64,000 bases of DNA from Gammaproteobacteria bacterium Ga0077536 (GCA_001464935.1 LNEL01000064.1:139567-203566), one strand, 5' to 3'; positions 8,564 to 18,174 are shown, numbered from the stretch's first letter. Notes: generated from the letters alone by a model not told the origin. Program-made: numbers and translations.

Positions 8564-9645
8564 GGGGTCGTCGCGGCGGGCTGCGGCGCAATCACGACCG
8601 TGAGATCGTTGCGCAGCTTGTTCTGGCCGACTGCGACCACGCGATCGCCGGCGGCGAGTCCGTCGACGATGGCGACCAGGCCGTCGCGCACCTCACCGGT
8701 GCTGACCGGACGCCGGCTGACCTTGAGCTGGCCGTCGCCGTCGATGACCAGGTAGACAGAATTGCCATAAGGGCTGTAGGTGATCGCGGTGTTCGGCACG
8801 ACCAGCACCTCGTTGACGGTGTCTTCGCGGGTGTTGACCTCGGCGAACATGCCGGGGCGCAACAGCCCCTGTTCATTGGGCAGCCGGGCGCGGATGCGCA
8901 CCATGCGCGTCGCGACGTCGATGGCGGGATCGATGGACGCAATGCGGCCGGTGAACTCGCGATCCGGATACGCCTGCACGCGGATGCCGATGTCCTGGCC
9001 GACTTTCACGCGCGCGAGTTCGCGCTCGGGCAGGCGGTAGTCGACGAACACGGTGTCCAGCGACTGCAGGCTCACGATCTCGGCGCCCGGCGCGAGATAG
9101 TCGCCGAGGTCGACGCGACGCAGGCCCAGCGTGCCGTCGATCGGCGCGCGTATCGTCTTCTTCTCGACGTGGGCGGCCTTCGCGGCGACGAGCGCATCGG
9201 CTTCGCTGCGCCGCGCGGCCGCTTCGTCGTACTGCGCTTCGGACATGGTGCGTTCGCGCCTGAGCTTGTCGGCGCGCGCGTACTGGAGATCGGCGAGGCG
9301 CTTGGCGGCGCGCAGGCCGGCGAGTTCGGCGGCGTCGATGCTGTCGTCGAGGATCACCAGCACGTCGCCCGCCGCGACCCGGTCGCCGGACTCGAAGCGT
9401 ATCGCCTTGATCTGGCCCGGTACCTCGGTGGTGACCATCACGTCCTGCACCGCGCTGACACTGCCGACGGCGGTCAGCGAGCGTGGCCAGGTGGCCTGTT
9501 CGACCACGGCAATGGCGACCGGTGTCGGCGGCTGCGGCGCCGAGAACTTGGTGATCATCCGCTGGATCTGCAGATATTTGGCGCCGGCGAGTCCGCCGAA
9601 GATCGCGAGCGCGAGCACGCCCAGCAACAGGATGCGTTTCAGCAA
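8560..9645 (-). CDS. RND efflux periplasmic adaptor (membrane fusion protein)
   Basis: About 361 residues. An N-terminal hydrophobic segment is followed by the lipoyl half-motifs, a helical hairpin (roughly residues 95-150) and beta-barrel domains typical of AcrA/MexA/HlyD_D adaptors. It bridges the RND permease to an outer-membrane channel. I place the start at TTG 9645 because GGAGG lies nine bases upstream; a TTG at 9672 is in frame but has no ribosome site. First gene of the adaptor-permease unit, with a GTGA overlap into the permease. Confidence 0.88.
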   Translation of the reverse strand: MLKRILLLGVLALAIFGGLAGAKYLQIQRMITKFSAPQPPTPVAIAVVEQATWPRSLTAVGSVSAVQDVMVTTEVPGQIKAIRFESGDRVAAGDVLVILDDSIDAAELAGLRAAKRLADLQYARADKLRRERTMSEAQYDEAAARRSEADALVAAKAAHVEKKTIRAPIDGTLGLRRVDLGDYLAPGAEIVSLQSLDTVFVDYRLPERELARVKVGQDIGIRVQAYPDREFTGRIASIDPAIDVATRMVRIRARLPNEQGLLRPGMFAEVNTREDTVNEVLVVPNTAITYSPYGNSVYLVIDGDGQLKVSRRPVSTGEVRDGLVAIVDGLAAGDRVVAVGQNKLRNDLTVVIAPQPAATTP

Positions 9646-9835
9646 ATCAGCGTGCCTCCGACTTGACAGCAAGGGGGGCGAGCCGGCTTCGATCGCGTGT
9701 GGAATGCCGGCCCCGACCAGCCTCGCAGTCTACCACCGGCGGCGGGATCCGGGGCTGCAGCGGCAGGCCGGTGATCCAGGTCAAGCGAGATGTGGGCGGC
9801 CTCTGTTAGGGTGTTTTCATGACAGGAAAAAATCC

Positions 9836-10297
9836 GTGAACGAAGCGCGCATTCCGCACCGGCTGGTCGGCCACTGCATGTCGAGCCCCGCCGTCAGCAT
9901 CGGCCCCTATGCCACGCTCGCCGAGGCGTACTCGACGATGTGCCTGCGCGGCATCCGTCGCCTGCCGGTCGTCGAACGGGGGCACGTGACCGGCATCGTG
10001 ACGCGCAGCGATATCCTGGAGGCCAAGCCGACGGAAATCGGGCATGCGATCGATTTCGCCGGCGTCGTCGACAGCCTGGCGAACATCACCGTCGGCGTCG
10101 CCATGCGGCGCGCGCCCGTGACGGTCTACGAAGCCGACACGCTGGGCCATGCCGCCGAGCTGATGCTCGCGCACAAGGTCGGCGGACTGCCGGTCCTGAA
10201 CGCGCGCGACGAACTCGTCGGCGTGATCACGGAATCGGATCTGTTCCGCCTGATCGCCGCGCAGTGGCGGGATGACAACGAGAACCTGCACGCGTAG
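9836..10297 (+). CDS. CBS-domain pair protein
   Basis: This 153-residue protein consists almost entirely of two CBS domains (about residues 10-65 and 85-145). Such modules bind adenosine nucleotides and act as energy or redox sensors, alone or by contacting other proteins. The GTG start at 9836 follows an AGGAAA sequence. An open frame extends far upstream but is antisense to the adaptor gene. The next gene begins nine bases after the stop, so the pair is an operon. No catalytic domain is attached, and the partner is unknown. Confidence 0.85.
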   Translation: MNEARIPHRLVGHCMSSPAVSIGPYATLAEAYSTMCLRGIRRLPVVERGHVTGIVTRSDILEAKPTEIGHAIDFAGVVDSLANITVGVAMRRAPVTVYEADTLGHAAELMLAHKVGGLPVLNARDELVGVITESDLFRLIAAQWRDDNENLHA

Positions 10298-10305
10298 GAG
10301 GTGTG

Positions 10306-10635
10306 ATGACTGAAGTATCGGCAGCGCAGCGGCTCATGGCCCTGCGTGAAGAACTGACGGAGAGGCTGGCGCGTGTTCGCACGCACGTCGGGCATCGCGA
10401 GGAAGCGGTCGAACGCGATTTCGCGGAGCAGGCCGTGCAGCGCGAGAACGATGAAGTCGTCGAGCAGCTGGGCGTGCGCCTCGATGGTGAACTGGCCGCG
10501 ATCGACGCGGCGCTGGCCCGCCTCGAAGCGGGCACCTATGCGCAGTGCGCGCAGTGCGGCGAACCGATCGGGGCCGCACGACAGGCCGCCTTGCCGATGA
10601 CCGCGGTGTGCGTCGCATGTGCCGCCCGGACGTAA
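10306..10635 (+). CDS. DksA/TraR-family C4 zinc-finger protein
   Basis: This 109-residue protein has a long helical N-terminal part followed by C-x2-C-x17-C-x2-C (CAQC ... CVAC), the DksA/TraR zinc finger. Family members enter the RNA polymerase secondary channel and adjust promoter choice; short members often act in stress. I chose ATG 10306 over GTG 10303 because AGGAGG ends four bases upstream of the ATG and only one upstream of the GTG. Co-transcribed with the CBS protein, which hints at a shared energy-stress role. Confidence 0.85.
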   Translation: MTEVSAAQRLMALREELTERLARVRTHVGHREEAVERDFAEQAVQRENDEVVEQLGVRLDGELAAIDAALARLEAGTYAQCAQCGEPIGAARQAALPMTAVCVACAART

Positions 10636-10685
10636 TCGACGCGCCGGGCGGGCGCAAGCGGGCGCGGCCGGCGCGCGTCAGGCCC

Positions 10686-11933
10686 TCACAGCAGCAGGCT
10701 CACGATCGCGCCCGTGCACAGCGTCGCCAGCGTGCCCGCGACGACCGCGCGGGGACCCAGCCTTAGCACTTCGCCGCGGCGGGCCGGCGCCATCTCGCCG
10801 AGACCGGCGATGAGGATGCCCAGGCTGCCGATATTGGCGAAGCCGCACAGGCCGTACGTGAGGATGATTCGGCTGCGGTCGCTCAGCGCGCCGGCCGGCA
10901 GCGCGGCCAGATCGAGATAGGCGAGCAGTTCGTTCAGGACTGTTTTGGTCCCCAGCAGCTGACCGGCCAGCGGCGCTTCGTGCCACGGGATGCCCATCAG
11001 CCACGCGAACGGCGCCATCAACCAGCCGAGCATGCGCTGCAGCGTGAGCGGTGCGCCGTCAACGGCCGGCAGCAGGCCCAAGCTCAGGTTCGCGAGATGC
11101 ACGAGTGCCGCGAGCACGAGCAGCAGGGCCACGATCTGCAGCAGCAGTTGCAGACCGCTCTGCGTGCCGTTCGCAAGCGCCTCCATGGCGCTGCCCGCGC
11201 CACGCGGCACCGACCACGCACCACGCGTCGGCGTGCCGGTTTCCGGCACCATCAGCAGGCCCATCACCACCGCGCCCGGAACGCTGATCAGCGACGCGAT
11301 CAGCAGGTGGCCGACCGCGTCCGGCACCACCGGCCCGAGGACCGCGGCATACAGCATCAGCACGGTGCCGGCGATCGTCGCCATCCCCGCGGTCATCAGC
11401 ACGAACAGTTCGCTGGTGGTCAGACGGTCCAGGTAGGGCTTGATGAACAGCGGTGCCTCGACCATGCCGAGAAAGACATTCGCCGCCGCGCCGAACCCCA
11501 CGGCACCGCCGATGCCGAGGCTGCGCTCGAGCAAGCGGCCGAGCAGCCCGATCGCGAACGGCAGCACCCGCCAGTAGACCAGCAGCGACGTCAACGCACT
11601 GATCACCAGCACCAGCGGCAACGCCTGGAACGCGAGTACGAACAGGTGATTCGGCGCGGTGACCTCGAACGGCGGCGACGCGCCGCCGACGTAGCCGAAC
11701 ACGAAGCCCGTGCCGGCGAGCGTCGCCGCCTGCAGCGCGCCGACCGCGCGGTTCAGTCCATCGAAGACGGCCCGCGTGCCCGGCGCATGCAGCAGTACGG
11801 CGGCGAGCGCGAACTGCAGGGCGATGCCGGCCAGCACCGGACGCCAGCGCACTGCCCGGCGCGTGCTGCCGAGTGCCCACGCAAGGGCACAGAACACGAC
11901 GATGCCGGCGACCGCCTGCAGAGGATACGTCAC
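10686..11933 (-). CDS. Concentrative nucleoside transporter (NupC/CNT family)
   Basis: This 415-residue polytopic membrane protein matches the CNT family: an N-terminal Nucleos_tra2_N part, a gate-like segment and a C-terminal transport core with a conserved NIGSLGILI-like stretch. It imports nucleosides with Na+ or H+. The start is GTG 11933. It lies 19 bases after the HDAC-like gene on the same strand, so the two form an operon. The pairing suggests scavenging, but the deacetylase substrate is unknown. Confidence 0.87.
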   Translation of the reverse strand: MTYPLQAVAGIVVFCALAWALGSTRRAVRWRPVLAGIALQFALAAVLLHAPGTRAVFDGLNRAVGALQAATLAGTGFVFGYVGGASPPFEVTAPNHLFVLAFQALPLVLVISALTSLLVYWRVLPFAIGLLGRLLERSLGIGGAVGFGAAANVFLGMVEAPLFIKPYLDRLTTSELFVLMTAGMATIAGTVLMLYAAVLGPVVPDAVGHLLIASLISVPGAVVMGLLMVPETGTPTRGAWSVPRGAGSAMEALANGTQSGLQLLLQIVALLLVLAALVHLANLSLGLLPAVDGAPLTLQRMLGWLMAPFAWLMGIPWHEAPLAGQLLGTKTVLNELLAYLDLAALPAGALSDRSRIILTYGLCGFANIGSLGILIAGLGEMAPARRGEVLRLGPRAVVAGTLATLCTGAIVSLLL

Positions 11934-11952
11934 GTCGGCGGGGGCGGGTCGA

Positions 11953-12903
11953 TCAGGCGCGCAGGCTGCCGTTCAGCACGGCCACATGGCGTTCGATGCA
12001 GTCGGCTGTGCGCGAGAGGTGATAGCCGCCTTCGAGCAGCGAGATCACGCGGCCGCCCGCAACCTGCTCGGCGACCTCCATCACGCGCGCCGTCATCCAC
12101 GCATAGCAGTCGGTGGACAGTTGCACATCGGCGAGCGGATCGTCGCGATGCGCATCGAAGCCCGCCGAGATCAGAATCGCCTCGGGCTTGAACAGCGCGA
12201 GGCGCGGCAGCACCTGGTCGACGAAGGCGATTTCGTAGGCACTGTCGGTCGCCCCGGCCGGCATCGGGCAGTTCAGCGTGGCGCCGCGGCCGCGCCCGAT
12301 ACCGATCTCGTCGGCGGCGCCGGTGCCCGGATAGTACGGATACTGATGCAGGCTCACGTACAGGACCGACGGGTCCTCCTCAAAGCTGTGCTGCGTGCCG
12401 TTGCCATGGTGCACGTCCCAGTCGAGGATTGCGATCTTGTCGAGTCCGTGCTGGCGCTGCAGGTAGCGGGCGAGGATCGCGATGTTGTTGAACAGGCAGA
12501 AGCCCAGTGCCGCTTCACGTTCGGCGTGATGACCGGGCGGGCGCACCAGCGCGAACCCGTTCGCGCTGTGGCCCGCGATCACGTCGTCGGCGAGCGTGAG
12601 TGCGGCACCGACGGCAAGCGTCGCCACGTCGAAGGAGCGGGCCGAGATCGCGACGTCGGGCGTGTCGAGGAACGGGGCCTGCTCGTGGCAGGCAGCCGCC
12701 GCCCGCCTGATGTAGTCGAGGCGGTGAATGGTTTCGACCCACGACAGGTCGGCCGGCGCGATGTCGAGGCGGCGCAGATCGCCGAACCACGGCGACTTCT
12801 GCAGCTGCGCCATCGCGGCGGTCAGCCGCGCCGGCCGCTCCGGATGACCGGCACCCGTATCGTGCTCGAGGAACTGCGCGTCGTAGATGAAGCCTGTGGC
12901 CAT
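11953..12903 (-). CDS. Histone-deacetylase-like amidohydrolase (class II type)
   Basis: This 316-residue zinc deacetylase has the full arginase-deacetylase signature: HPERPARL at 20-27, the catalytic histidine pair in RPPGHHAE at 125-126, zinc ligands in DWDVHHGNGT (D163, H165), the third ligand in SAGFDAHRDDP (D250) and a C-terminal EGGYH. Bacterial relatives deacetylate acetylpolyamines or other acetylated small molecules, and some act on acyl-lysine. ATG 12903 is the first start consistent with the family. Transcribed ahead of the nucleoside transporter; EamA diverges upstream. Confidence 0.88.
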   Translation of the reverse strand: MATGFIYDAQFLEHDTGAGHPERPARLTAAMAQLQKSPWFGDLRRLDIAPADLSWVETIHRLDYIRRAAAACHEQAPFLDTPDVAISARSFDVATLAVGAALTLADDVIAGHSANGFALVRPPGHHAEREAALGFCLFNNIAILARYLQRQHGLDKIAILDWDVHHGNGTQHSFEEDPSVLYVSLHQYPYYPGTGAADEIGIGRGRGATLNCPMPAGATDSAYEIAFVDQVLPRLALFKPEAILISAGFDAHRDDPLADVQLSTDCYAWMTARVMEVAEQVAGGRVISLLEGGYHLSRTADCIERHVAVLNGSLRA

Positions 12904-12996
12904 GGACCCGATCGCCTGCTGTCTGCAGGTATGCTAGAGCGCGGCCGGAAAATATACGAGCGGGAGCGGCCCCCGCCGCCGAGCCGTCGACACATC

Positions 12997-13863
12997 ATGA
13001 ATTGGCTGCCACTTGCCCTGCTGTCCGCCTTCGCGATCGCGACTGTCGACGCCCTGACCAAGCGCTACTTCTCGGGCGAGGATCCGTGGGACGCGGCCGC
13101 GGCGCGTTTCGTCTGGAGCGGTGTGCTGCTCGCGCCGTGGGCGTGGTCGACCTGGAGGCCACCACTTGATCCGGCATTCTGGGGCTGGGTGCTCGCGCTG
13201 GTGCCACTCGACATGCTCGCGATGGCCCTCTACGTTCGTGCCATCACCACGGCGCCGCTGAGCCACACGCTGCCGTACCTGTCGTTCAGTCCCGTGTTCT
13301 CGATGCTGCTGGCCTTCGTGCTGCTGGGTGAACAGGTGAGTGCCTTCGGCGCGGCCGGTGTGCTGCTGATCACCGCGGGCGCCTACCTGCTGAACGGTGC
13401 GAGCCTGTCGCGCGGCGGCTGGCTCAGTCCGCTGCGCGCCATGGTCAGTGAGCGCGGCCCGCGGCTGATGCTGCTGGTGGCGCTGATCTTCGGGGTGACA
13501 GGCGTGCTCGGCAAAGGCGCCGTGCACTACATGCCGGGTGTCGCGTTCGGCCCGCTCTATGCCGTGCTGCTCGCGCTCGGCACGGCGCTCGCGATGGGGC
13601 TGAGCGGGCGTTCACCGTGGACGATTGCGCGGCGCCGGCCGGTCGCCGTCGGCGGCGTCGCCGCCGCCATGGCGCTCATGGTCGCGACGCATTTCGTGGC
13701 GATCGAACAGGTCGCCGCTGCCTACATGATTGCCGTCAAGCGCACGAGCATGCTGGCGGGCCTGCTGTATGGGGCGTGGTGGTTTCGCGAGCTGGAGCTG
13801 GGCCGCAACCTCGCGGCGGCGGCGCTGATGCTCGGGGGCGTGGCGCTGATCCTGCTGCCCTGA
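12997..13863 (+). CDS. EamA/DMT-superfamily transporter
   Basis: This 288-residue protein contains about ten hydrophobic helices arranged as two EamA repeats (roughly residues 1-140 and 150-288). The drug/metabolite transporter superfamily exports or imports small metabolites, and substrates are rarely predictable. The frame is open well upstream, but ATG 12997 begins at the first helix and matches family length. Transcribed divergently from the HDAC-like gene and convergent with prc, whose stop lies 11 bases away. Confidence 0.85.
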   Translation: MNWLPLALLSAFAIATVDALTKRYFSGEDPWDAAAARFVWSGVLLAPWAWSTWRPPLDPAFWGWVLALVPLDMLAMALYVRAITTAPLSHTLPYLSFSPVFSMLLAFVLLGEQVSAFGAAGVLLITAGAYLLNGASLSRGGWLSPLRAMVSERGPRLMLLVALIFGVTGVLGKGAVHYMPGVAFGPLYAVLLALGTALAMGLSGRSPWTIARRRPVAVGGVAAAMALMVATHFVAIEQVAAAYMIAVKRTSMLAGLLYGAWWFRELELGRNLAAAALMLGGVALILLP

Positions 13864-13873
13864 GGCAGCAAAT

Positions 13874-16081
13874 CTACTGCATTTGCGGGGCGGCGGGCTC
13901 GGCGGCCACGGCGGCCGGCGTGTCCAGCTGACCGACGGCCGCGTCCTTGCGGCTGTCGGCGAGGCGATTCGGGGCCGTCTGGGCGAGCTCGATGTAATCG
14001 CCGAGCACTTTGGACGCTTCCTCGAGCACCACGTCGAAATCATCCGGATCCTTCTTGCCGCCGAGCTCGTCGTCGGCATCGGCCAGCCCGTCCTCGTCTT
14101 CCTCGGACTCCGTTTCCGGTTTGGCCGGCAGCGGTTCGAGGCCGTGGGCAATGCGGATTTCGTTCTCACGGGCGCGCTGGTCGAGGCGGGCCTTTTCGTG
14201 CTCGGCGCGGCGTTTGGATTCCAGCAGCGAGACGGAGGTGCGATCGGCCGCTTCCTGCATCGCGTGTTCCTGGGCAAGCAGGGCCTTGTAGGCCTTGTCG
14301 TTCGCGATGCGCTGCGCGTGGCGTTCGCGCAGATCCGCTACATGACCGATCGAACTCATGCTCGGCGCGAAACGCACGGCGGCGATATGGGCGAAGGGCA
14401 GGGCATTCTTCAGCGCGCGCTCGCCCTGGTCCTTGGTGCTCAGACCCGACGGAAAGGTCACGTCGGGGACCACGCCGCGATGCTGCGTGCTGTCACCCTC
14501 GACGCGGAAGAACTGCGCGATCGTGGCCTTCAACTGGCCGAGCTTGCCATTGGCTTCTTCGTCGAAGCGGTTCAGGTCGACGAGGTTCTGCACGGTGCCC
14601 TTGCCGAAGGTCGCTTCACCGAGCACGAGGCCACGGCGGTAGTCCTGGATGGCGGCGGCGAAGATCTCCGAGGCCGACGCGCTGTTGCGGTCGACCAGCA
14701 CCGCGAGCGGGCCGGTGTACGCCACGCCGTCTTCGGTATCACGCTCGAGCTGCACGCGGCCCTGCGAGTTGCGCACCTGCACGACCGGCCCGTTGTCGAT
14801 GAACAGGCCCGTCAGCTCGGTGGCCTCCGACAGCGAACCGCCACCGTTGCTGCGCAGGTCGATGATCAGGCCCTTGACCTTTTCCTTCTGCAGTTCGCCG
14901 ATCAGGCGGCGCACGTCGCGCGTGGTGCTGCGGTAGTTCTCGTCGCCCTTCATCCGGCCTTCGAAGTCCATGTAGAAGGTCGGTACGACGATGACGCCGA
15001 TCTTCTGCTTCGCCGCCCCGACGCCGATGTCGAGCACCTTCTTCTGCGCGGCCTGTTCATCGAGCTGGATGGTGTTGCGGGTCAGCTTCAGCGCGCGCGG
15101 CGGACCGTCCGGGCCGGCGCCCTTGGCGAGCACCTGCAGCTTGACGATCGAGTCCTTCGGGCCGCGGATCAGGTCGACCACTTCATCGAGCCGCCAGCCG
15201 ACGACGTCGACCGTTTCGCCGTCCTCGCCCTGGGCGATACCGACGATGCGATCGCCTTCGTGCAGCTTCTTGCTGAGATCCGCCGGGCCGCCCTTCACGA
15301 TCTCGCGCACCACGGTGTACTCGTTGTCGCTTTGCAGGACCGCGCCGATGCCCTCGAGCGACAGGCTCATGCGGATTTTGAAGTTTTCGGACGTGCGCGG
15401 CGAAAAATACGCGGTATGCGGATCGATGGCCGTGGTGTAGGCGTTGATGAAGGTCTGGAACACGTCTTCGCTGTTGTACTGCGCGGTCTGGCGCAGGATG
15501 CCTTCGTAACGCTTGCGCAGCGTGTCCTTGATGGCGGATTCCTTGCGACCGGACAGGCGCAGCGACAGCACGTCGTTCTTCACCCGCTTGCGCCACAGTT
15601 CGTCGAGTTCCTGCTCGCTGGCGGCCCAGCTGGCGTCCTCGCGATCGAAGTCGAAGGACTCGTCGACGGTGAAATCGAACGGCTTGTCGAGCAGCGCAAT
15701 GGCCTTCGGCATACGGGCTTCGACGCGTTCGCGAAAACGCACGAACAGGTCGAACACGGTCTGCAGGTCGGAATTGCGCAGGTCGTCGTCGAGTTCGGTC
15801 GAGAAGGCCCCGAACTCGTCGATGTCGGCCTGCAGCAGGTAGCTCTTCGTCGAATCGAGCGCCTTCAGGTAATTGTCGAAGATGACCTGCGACAGCGTGT
15901 CGTCGAGGGTCGCCTTCTTGTAGTGGTAGTTCGCGATGAAATGGGTGATCAGGCGCGTCGCCCGGCGATGTTCGGGCTGCGGATCGAGATCGTCGAGCGC
16001 GACGGTGGGGGCCAGGGCGGCGGCAGTGCCGGTCAGCGCCAGCAGCCCGGCGAACAGAGCGCCGGCAAGCACGTTTTTCAT
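13874..16081 (-). CDS. prc: Tail-specific carboxy-terminal processing protease
   Basis: This 735-residue periplasmic S41 protease degrades or trims envelope proteins at their C-termini. It has a signal peptide ending around GTAAALA, an N-terminal helical domain, a PDZ domain (about residues 235-330), the S41 catalytic domain and a C-terminal coiled, charged tail. The Ser/Lys dyad is visible in NSASASE and FGKGTVQ. Length compares with 682 residues for E. coli Prc; the extra residues are an acidic, Glu/Asp-rich segment near the C-terminus. ATG 16081 begins the signal peptide. Divergent from rnd. Confidence 0.92.
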   Translation of the reverse strand: MKNVLAGALFAGLLALTGTAAALAPTVALDDLDPQPEHRRATRLITHFIANYHYKKATLDDTLSQVIFDNYLKALDSTKSYLLQADIDEFGAFSTELDDDLRNSDLQTVFDLFVRFRERVEARMPKAIALLDKPFDFTVDESFDFDREDASWAASEQELDELWRKRVKNDVLSLRLSGRKESAIKDTLRKRYEGILRQTAQYNSEDVFQTFINAYTTAIDPHTAYFSPRTSENFKIRMSLSLEGIGAVLQSDNEYTVVREIVKGGPADLSKKLHEGDRIVGIAQGEDGETVDVVGWRLDEVVDLIRGPKDSIVKLQVLAKGAGPDGPPRALKLTRNTIQLDEQAAQKKVLDIGVGAAKQKIGVIVVPTFYMDFEGRMKGDENYRSTTRDVRRLIGELQKEKVKGLIIDLRSNGGGSLSEATELTGLFIDNGPVVQVRNSQGRVQLERDTEDGVAYTGPLAVLVDRNSASASEIFAAAIQDYRRGLVLGEATFGKGTVQNLVDLNRFDEEANGKLGQLKATIAQFFRVEGDSTQHRGVVPDVTFPSGLSTKDQGERALKNALPFAHIAAVRFAPSMSSIGHVADLRERHAQRIANDKAYKALLAQEHAMQEAADRTSVSLLESKRRAEHEKARLDQRARENEIRIAHGLEPLPAKPETESEEDEDGLADADDELGGKKDPDDFDVVLEEASKVLGDYIELAQTAPNRLADSRKDAAVGQLDTPAAVAAEPAAPQMQ

Positions 16082-16268
16082 ACGGTGAATCGCACTCAGG
16101 ATTTGATTCGGGGATATTGACCGGGCCTGGACGCCGTTGGTGGTCCTGGCCCGATAGTGTAGCGTATCCGACCATCGCCAGCCGTGGAAAATCCCGTGAC
16201 GCCGACCTCCAGCCGTGCCTGTCCTACGCACCGGAAATCGATCCGGATGAAATGCCGTCGGAGGCTGC

Positions 16269-17396
16269 ATGGCCGCTGCTGATTCCCCGCGTGAAGTCCG
16301 TACGCAGGACGCGCTGCTCGAAGCGCTGGCGACCGTCGATGCGGCCGAACTGGTCGCCGTCGATACCGAGTTCATGCGGGTCGACACCTACTATCCGAAA
16401 TTCTGTCTGTTGCAGGTAGCGACGCCGACGGCGGTTTACTGTATCGACCCGCTGGCCGACCTCGACCTCGCACTGCTCGGCGCCCGGCTCGCTGCCACCC
16501 GCCAGCCCAAGCTGATGCACGCCGCGCGGCAGGACCTCGAGGTGCTCGCGCCGATCGGCGCCGGCAGCCCCCAGCCGCTGATCGATACCCAGCTCGCCGC
16601 CGCGCTGCTCGGCCTGTCCGACCAGATTTCCTATGCGGCCGTCGTCGAACAGTACTGCGGGGTCAAAATCGACAAGTCCCAGACCCGCACCGACTGGTCG
16701 CAGCGTCCGCTGACCGCCGAGCAGCTCAGCTATGCCGCCCTCGACGTGACCTATCTGCCGCCGGTGTGGGCGGCCATGGAACACGCGCTGAGCACCCAGG
16801 GCAAACTCGGCTGGCTGCACGAGGAATGCGAACGCCTGCTGACGGTCCGCGACGACAATGCGCCGGCGTGGCAGCGGGTCAAGGGGCTGGCGTCGCTCGA
16901 AGGGCGTGCACTGGCGGTCGCCTGCGCCCTGGCCGAGTGGCGCGAGGGCATCGCCCGCAGCGCCGACCGGCCACGCAACTGGATTCTGAAGGATGAATTC
17001 CTGCTCGCCCTCGCACGGCGTCTGCCGCGCACGCTCGCCGCGCTGGCCGATCTCCAGGGCCTGCCCGCCGCCACCGTGCGCCGCCACGGCGAGGCGCTGC
17101 TGGCGCTGGTCAACGACCCCGATCTCGCGCCGCCGGCCACGCTGCCGGGGCGCAGTCCGCGGCTGACGCCGGCGGGTACCCGGCTGCTGGCGGAATTCCA
17201 GCAGTACGTGCGCGACCAGGCGACCGCCGTGAGCGTCGCGCCGACGCTGATTGCCGCGCGGCGCGATCTCGAACAGCTGATACACGGCGAAGGCGCGCCG
17301 CGGCTCGTCCAGGGCTGGCGCGCGGCGCTGGTCGGCGCCGAACTCATCGCGCGCCGCGCACGCTACCTGACGGAAGACCTCTGCATGCCGCTGTGA
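16269..17396 (+). CDS. rnd: Ribonuclease D
   Basis: This 375-residue 3'-5' exoribonuclease trims tRNA precursors and other small structured RNAs. The DEDD exonuclease motifs begin with VDTEF (D32, E34), followed by the aspartate in the HAARQDLEVL region and the final Y/D in SYAALDVTYL. A helical HRDC-type domain occupies about 210-290, and length equals that of E. coli RNase D. It is divergent from prc with about 187 bases between. A GC hairpin follows the stop. Confidence 0.92.
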   Translation: MAAADSPREVRTQDALLEALATVDAAELVAVDTEFMRVDTYYPKFCLLQVATPTAVYCIDPLADLDLALLGARLAATRQPKLMHAARQDLEVLAPIGAGSPQPLIDTQLAAALLGLSDQISYAAVVEQYCGVKIDKSQTRTDWSQRPLTAEQLSYAALDVTYLPPVWAAMEHALSTQGKLGWLHEECERLLTVRDDNAPAWQRVKGLASLEGRALAVACALAEWREGIARSADRPRNWILKDEFLLALARRLPRTLAALADLQGLPAATVRRHGEALLALVNDPDLAPPATLPGRSPRLTPAGTRLLAEFQQYVRDQATAVSVAPTLIAARRDLEQLIHGEGAPRLVQGWRAALVGAELIARRARYLTEDLCMPL

Positions 17397-17398
17397 AT

Positions 17399-17417
17399 GG
17401 CCGCCGCTGCGGCGGCC
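17399..17417 (+). terminator. Hairpin between rnd and the convergent FKBP gene
   Basis: GGCCGCCG and CGGCGGCC pair around a three-base loop straight after the rnd stop. No T-run on either side. It is placed to limit read-through between convergent genes. Confidence 0.35.
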
Positions 17418-17450
17418 GGCGCTTGCCATACCCGCCGCCAAGGCCGCTCG

Positions 17451-18122
17451 TCACTTCGCGATGTCGAGCAGTTCGATCTCGAACACCAGCGTTTCGTTCG
17501 GACCGATCGGGCCCGCGCCCTTCGCGCCGTAGGCGAGCTGCGGCGGAATGAACACCTGCCAGCGCGAACCGACGGTCATCAGCGGAATCGCTTCCTGCCA
17601 GCCGCGGATCACACTGCCGAGGTTCAGCGTCGCCGGTTCGCCGCGGCGCTTGGAGCTGTCGAATTCGGTGCCGTCGATCAGCATGCCGGTGTAATGCACG
17701 ACGACATCGTCCGACGGTTTCGGATGCTTCCCGGCACCCTTGCGCAGTTCCTTGTACTGCAATCCGCTCGACAGCTCCGTCACGCCTTCCTGCGACTTGT
17801 TCTTGGCCAGGAATTCGCGGCCGGCCTTCAGCGAGTTCTGCGCCTGTTCCTTGTAGCGACTGTTGACGGTTTTCGTCGCGTTTTCCAGCGCGGCCTGGAA
17901 CTGCTCGGGCGTCAGCCGGGGCTTCGTGCCATCGAGCGCATCCCGCACGCCGAGCGTGAACGAATCGAGTTCGAGCTGCACGCCCTGGCGCGAAATGCTC
18001 TGCGCGGTGGTCAGTCCGATCGCATAGCTGCTCTTCTGTGCGTCTGTGCTCAACAGCGCTTCCTGGGCAGTGGCGGTTCCAACGGTGAGCAGGCCGGCCG
18101 CGGCCAACACCAGTCGTTTCAT
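17451..18122 (-). CDS. Periplasmic FKBP-type peptidyl-prolyl isomerase (FkpA/Mip-like)
   Basis: This 223-residue secreted foldase has a signal peptide (residues 1 to about 20, ending TATAQ), an N-terminal helical dimerisation domain (about 25-115) and a C-terminal FKBP domain (about 120-223) with the active-site segments VVVHYTGML, LGSVIRGW and PPQLAYG. It should catalyse cis-trans proline isomerisation and act as a chaperone in the periplasm. The start ATG 18122 is clear. It lies downstream of the GGDEF-cupin gene on the same strand with about 50 bases between. Confidence 0.92.
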   Translation of the reverse strand: MKRLVLAAAGLLTVGTATAQEALLSTDAQKSSYAIGLTTAQSISRQGVQLELDSFTLGVRDALDGTKPRLTPEQFQAALENATKTVNSRYKEQAQNSLKAGREFLAKNKSQEGVTELSSGLQYKELRKGAGKHPKPSDDVVVHYTGMLIDGTEFDSSKRRGEPATLNLGSVIRGWQEAIPLMTVGSRWQVFIPPQLAYGAKGAGPIGPNETLVFEIELLDIAK

Positions 18123-18174
18123 GCATGGTCTCCTGGGTAACGTGAGAGGAATCGGGCGCGGGACGCGCCCTTGC

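Noticed and set aside
6671..8755. A 694-codon plus-strand open frame over the RND gene
   Set aside because: Antisense shadow of the permease; its composition is not protein-like and it has no start site.
13883..16120. A 745-codon plus-strand open frame over prc
   Set aside because: Antisense to the protease, with no ribosome site or family core.
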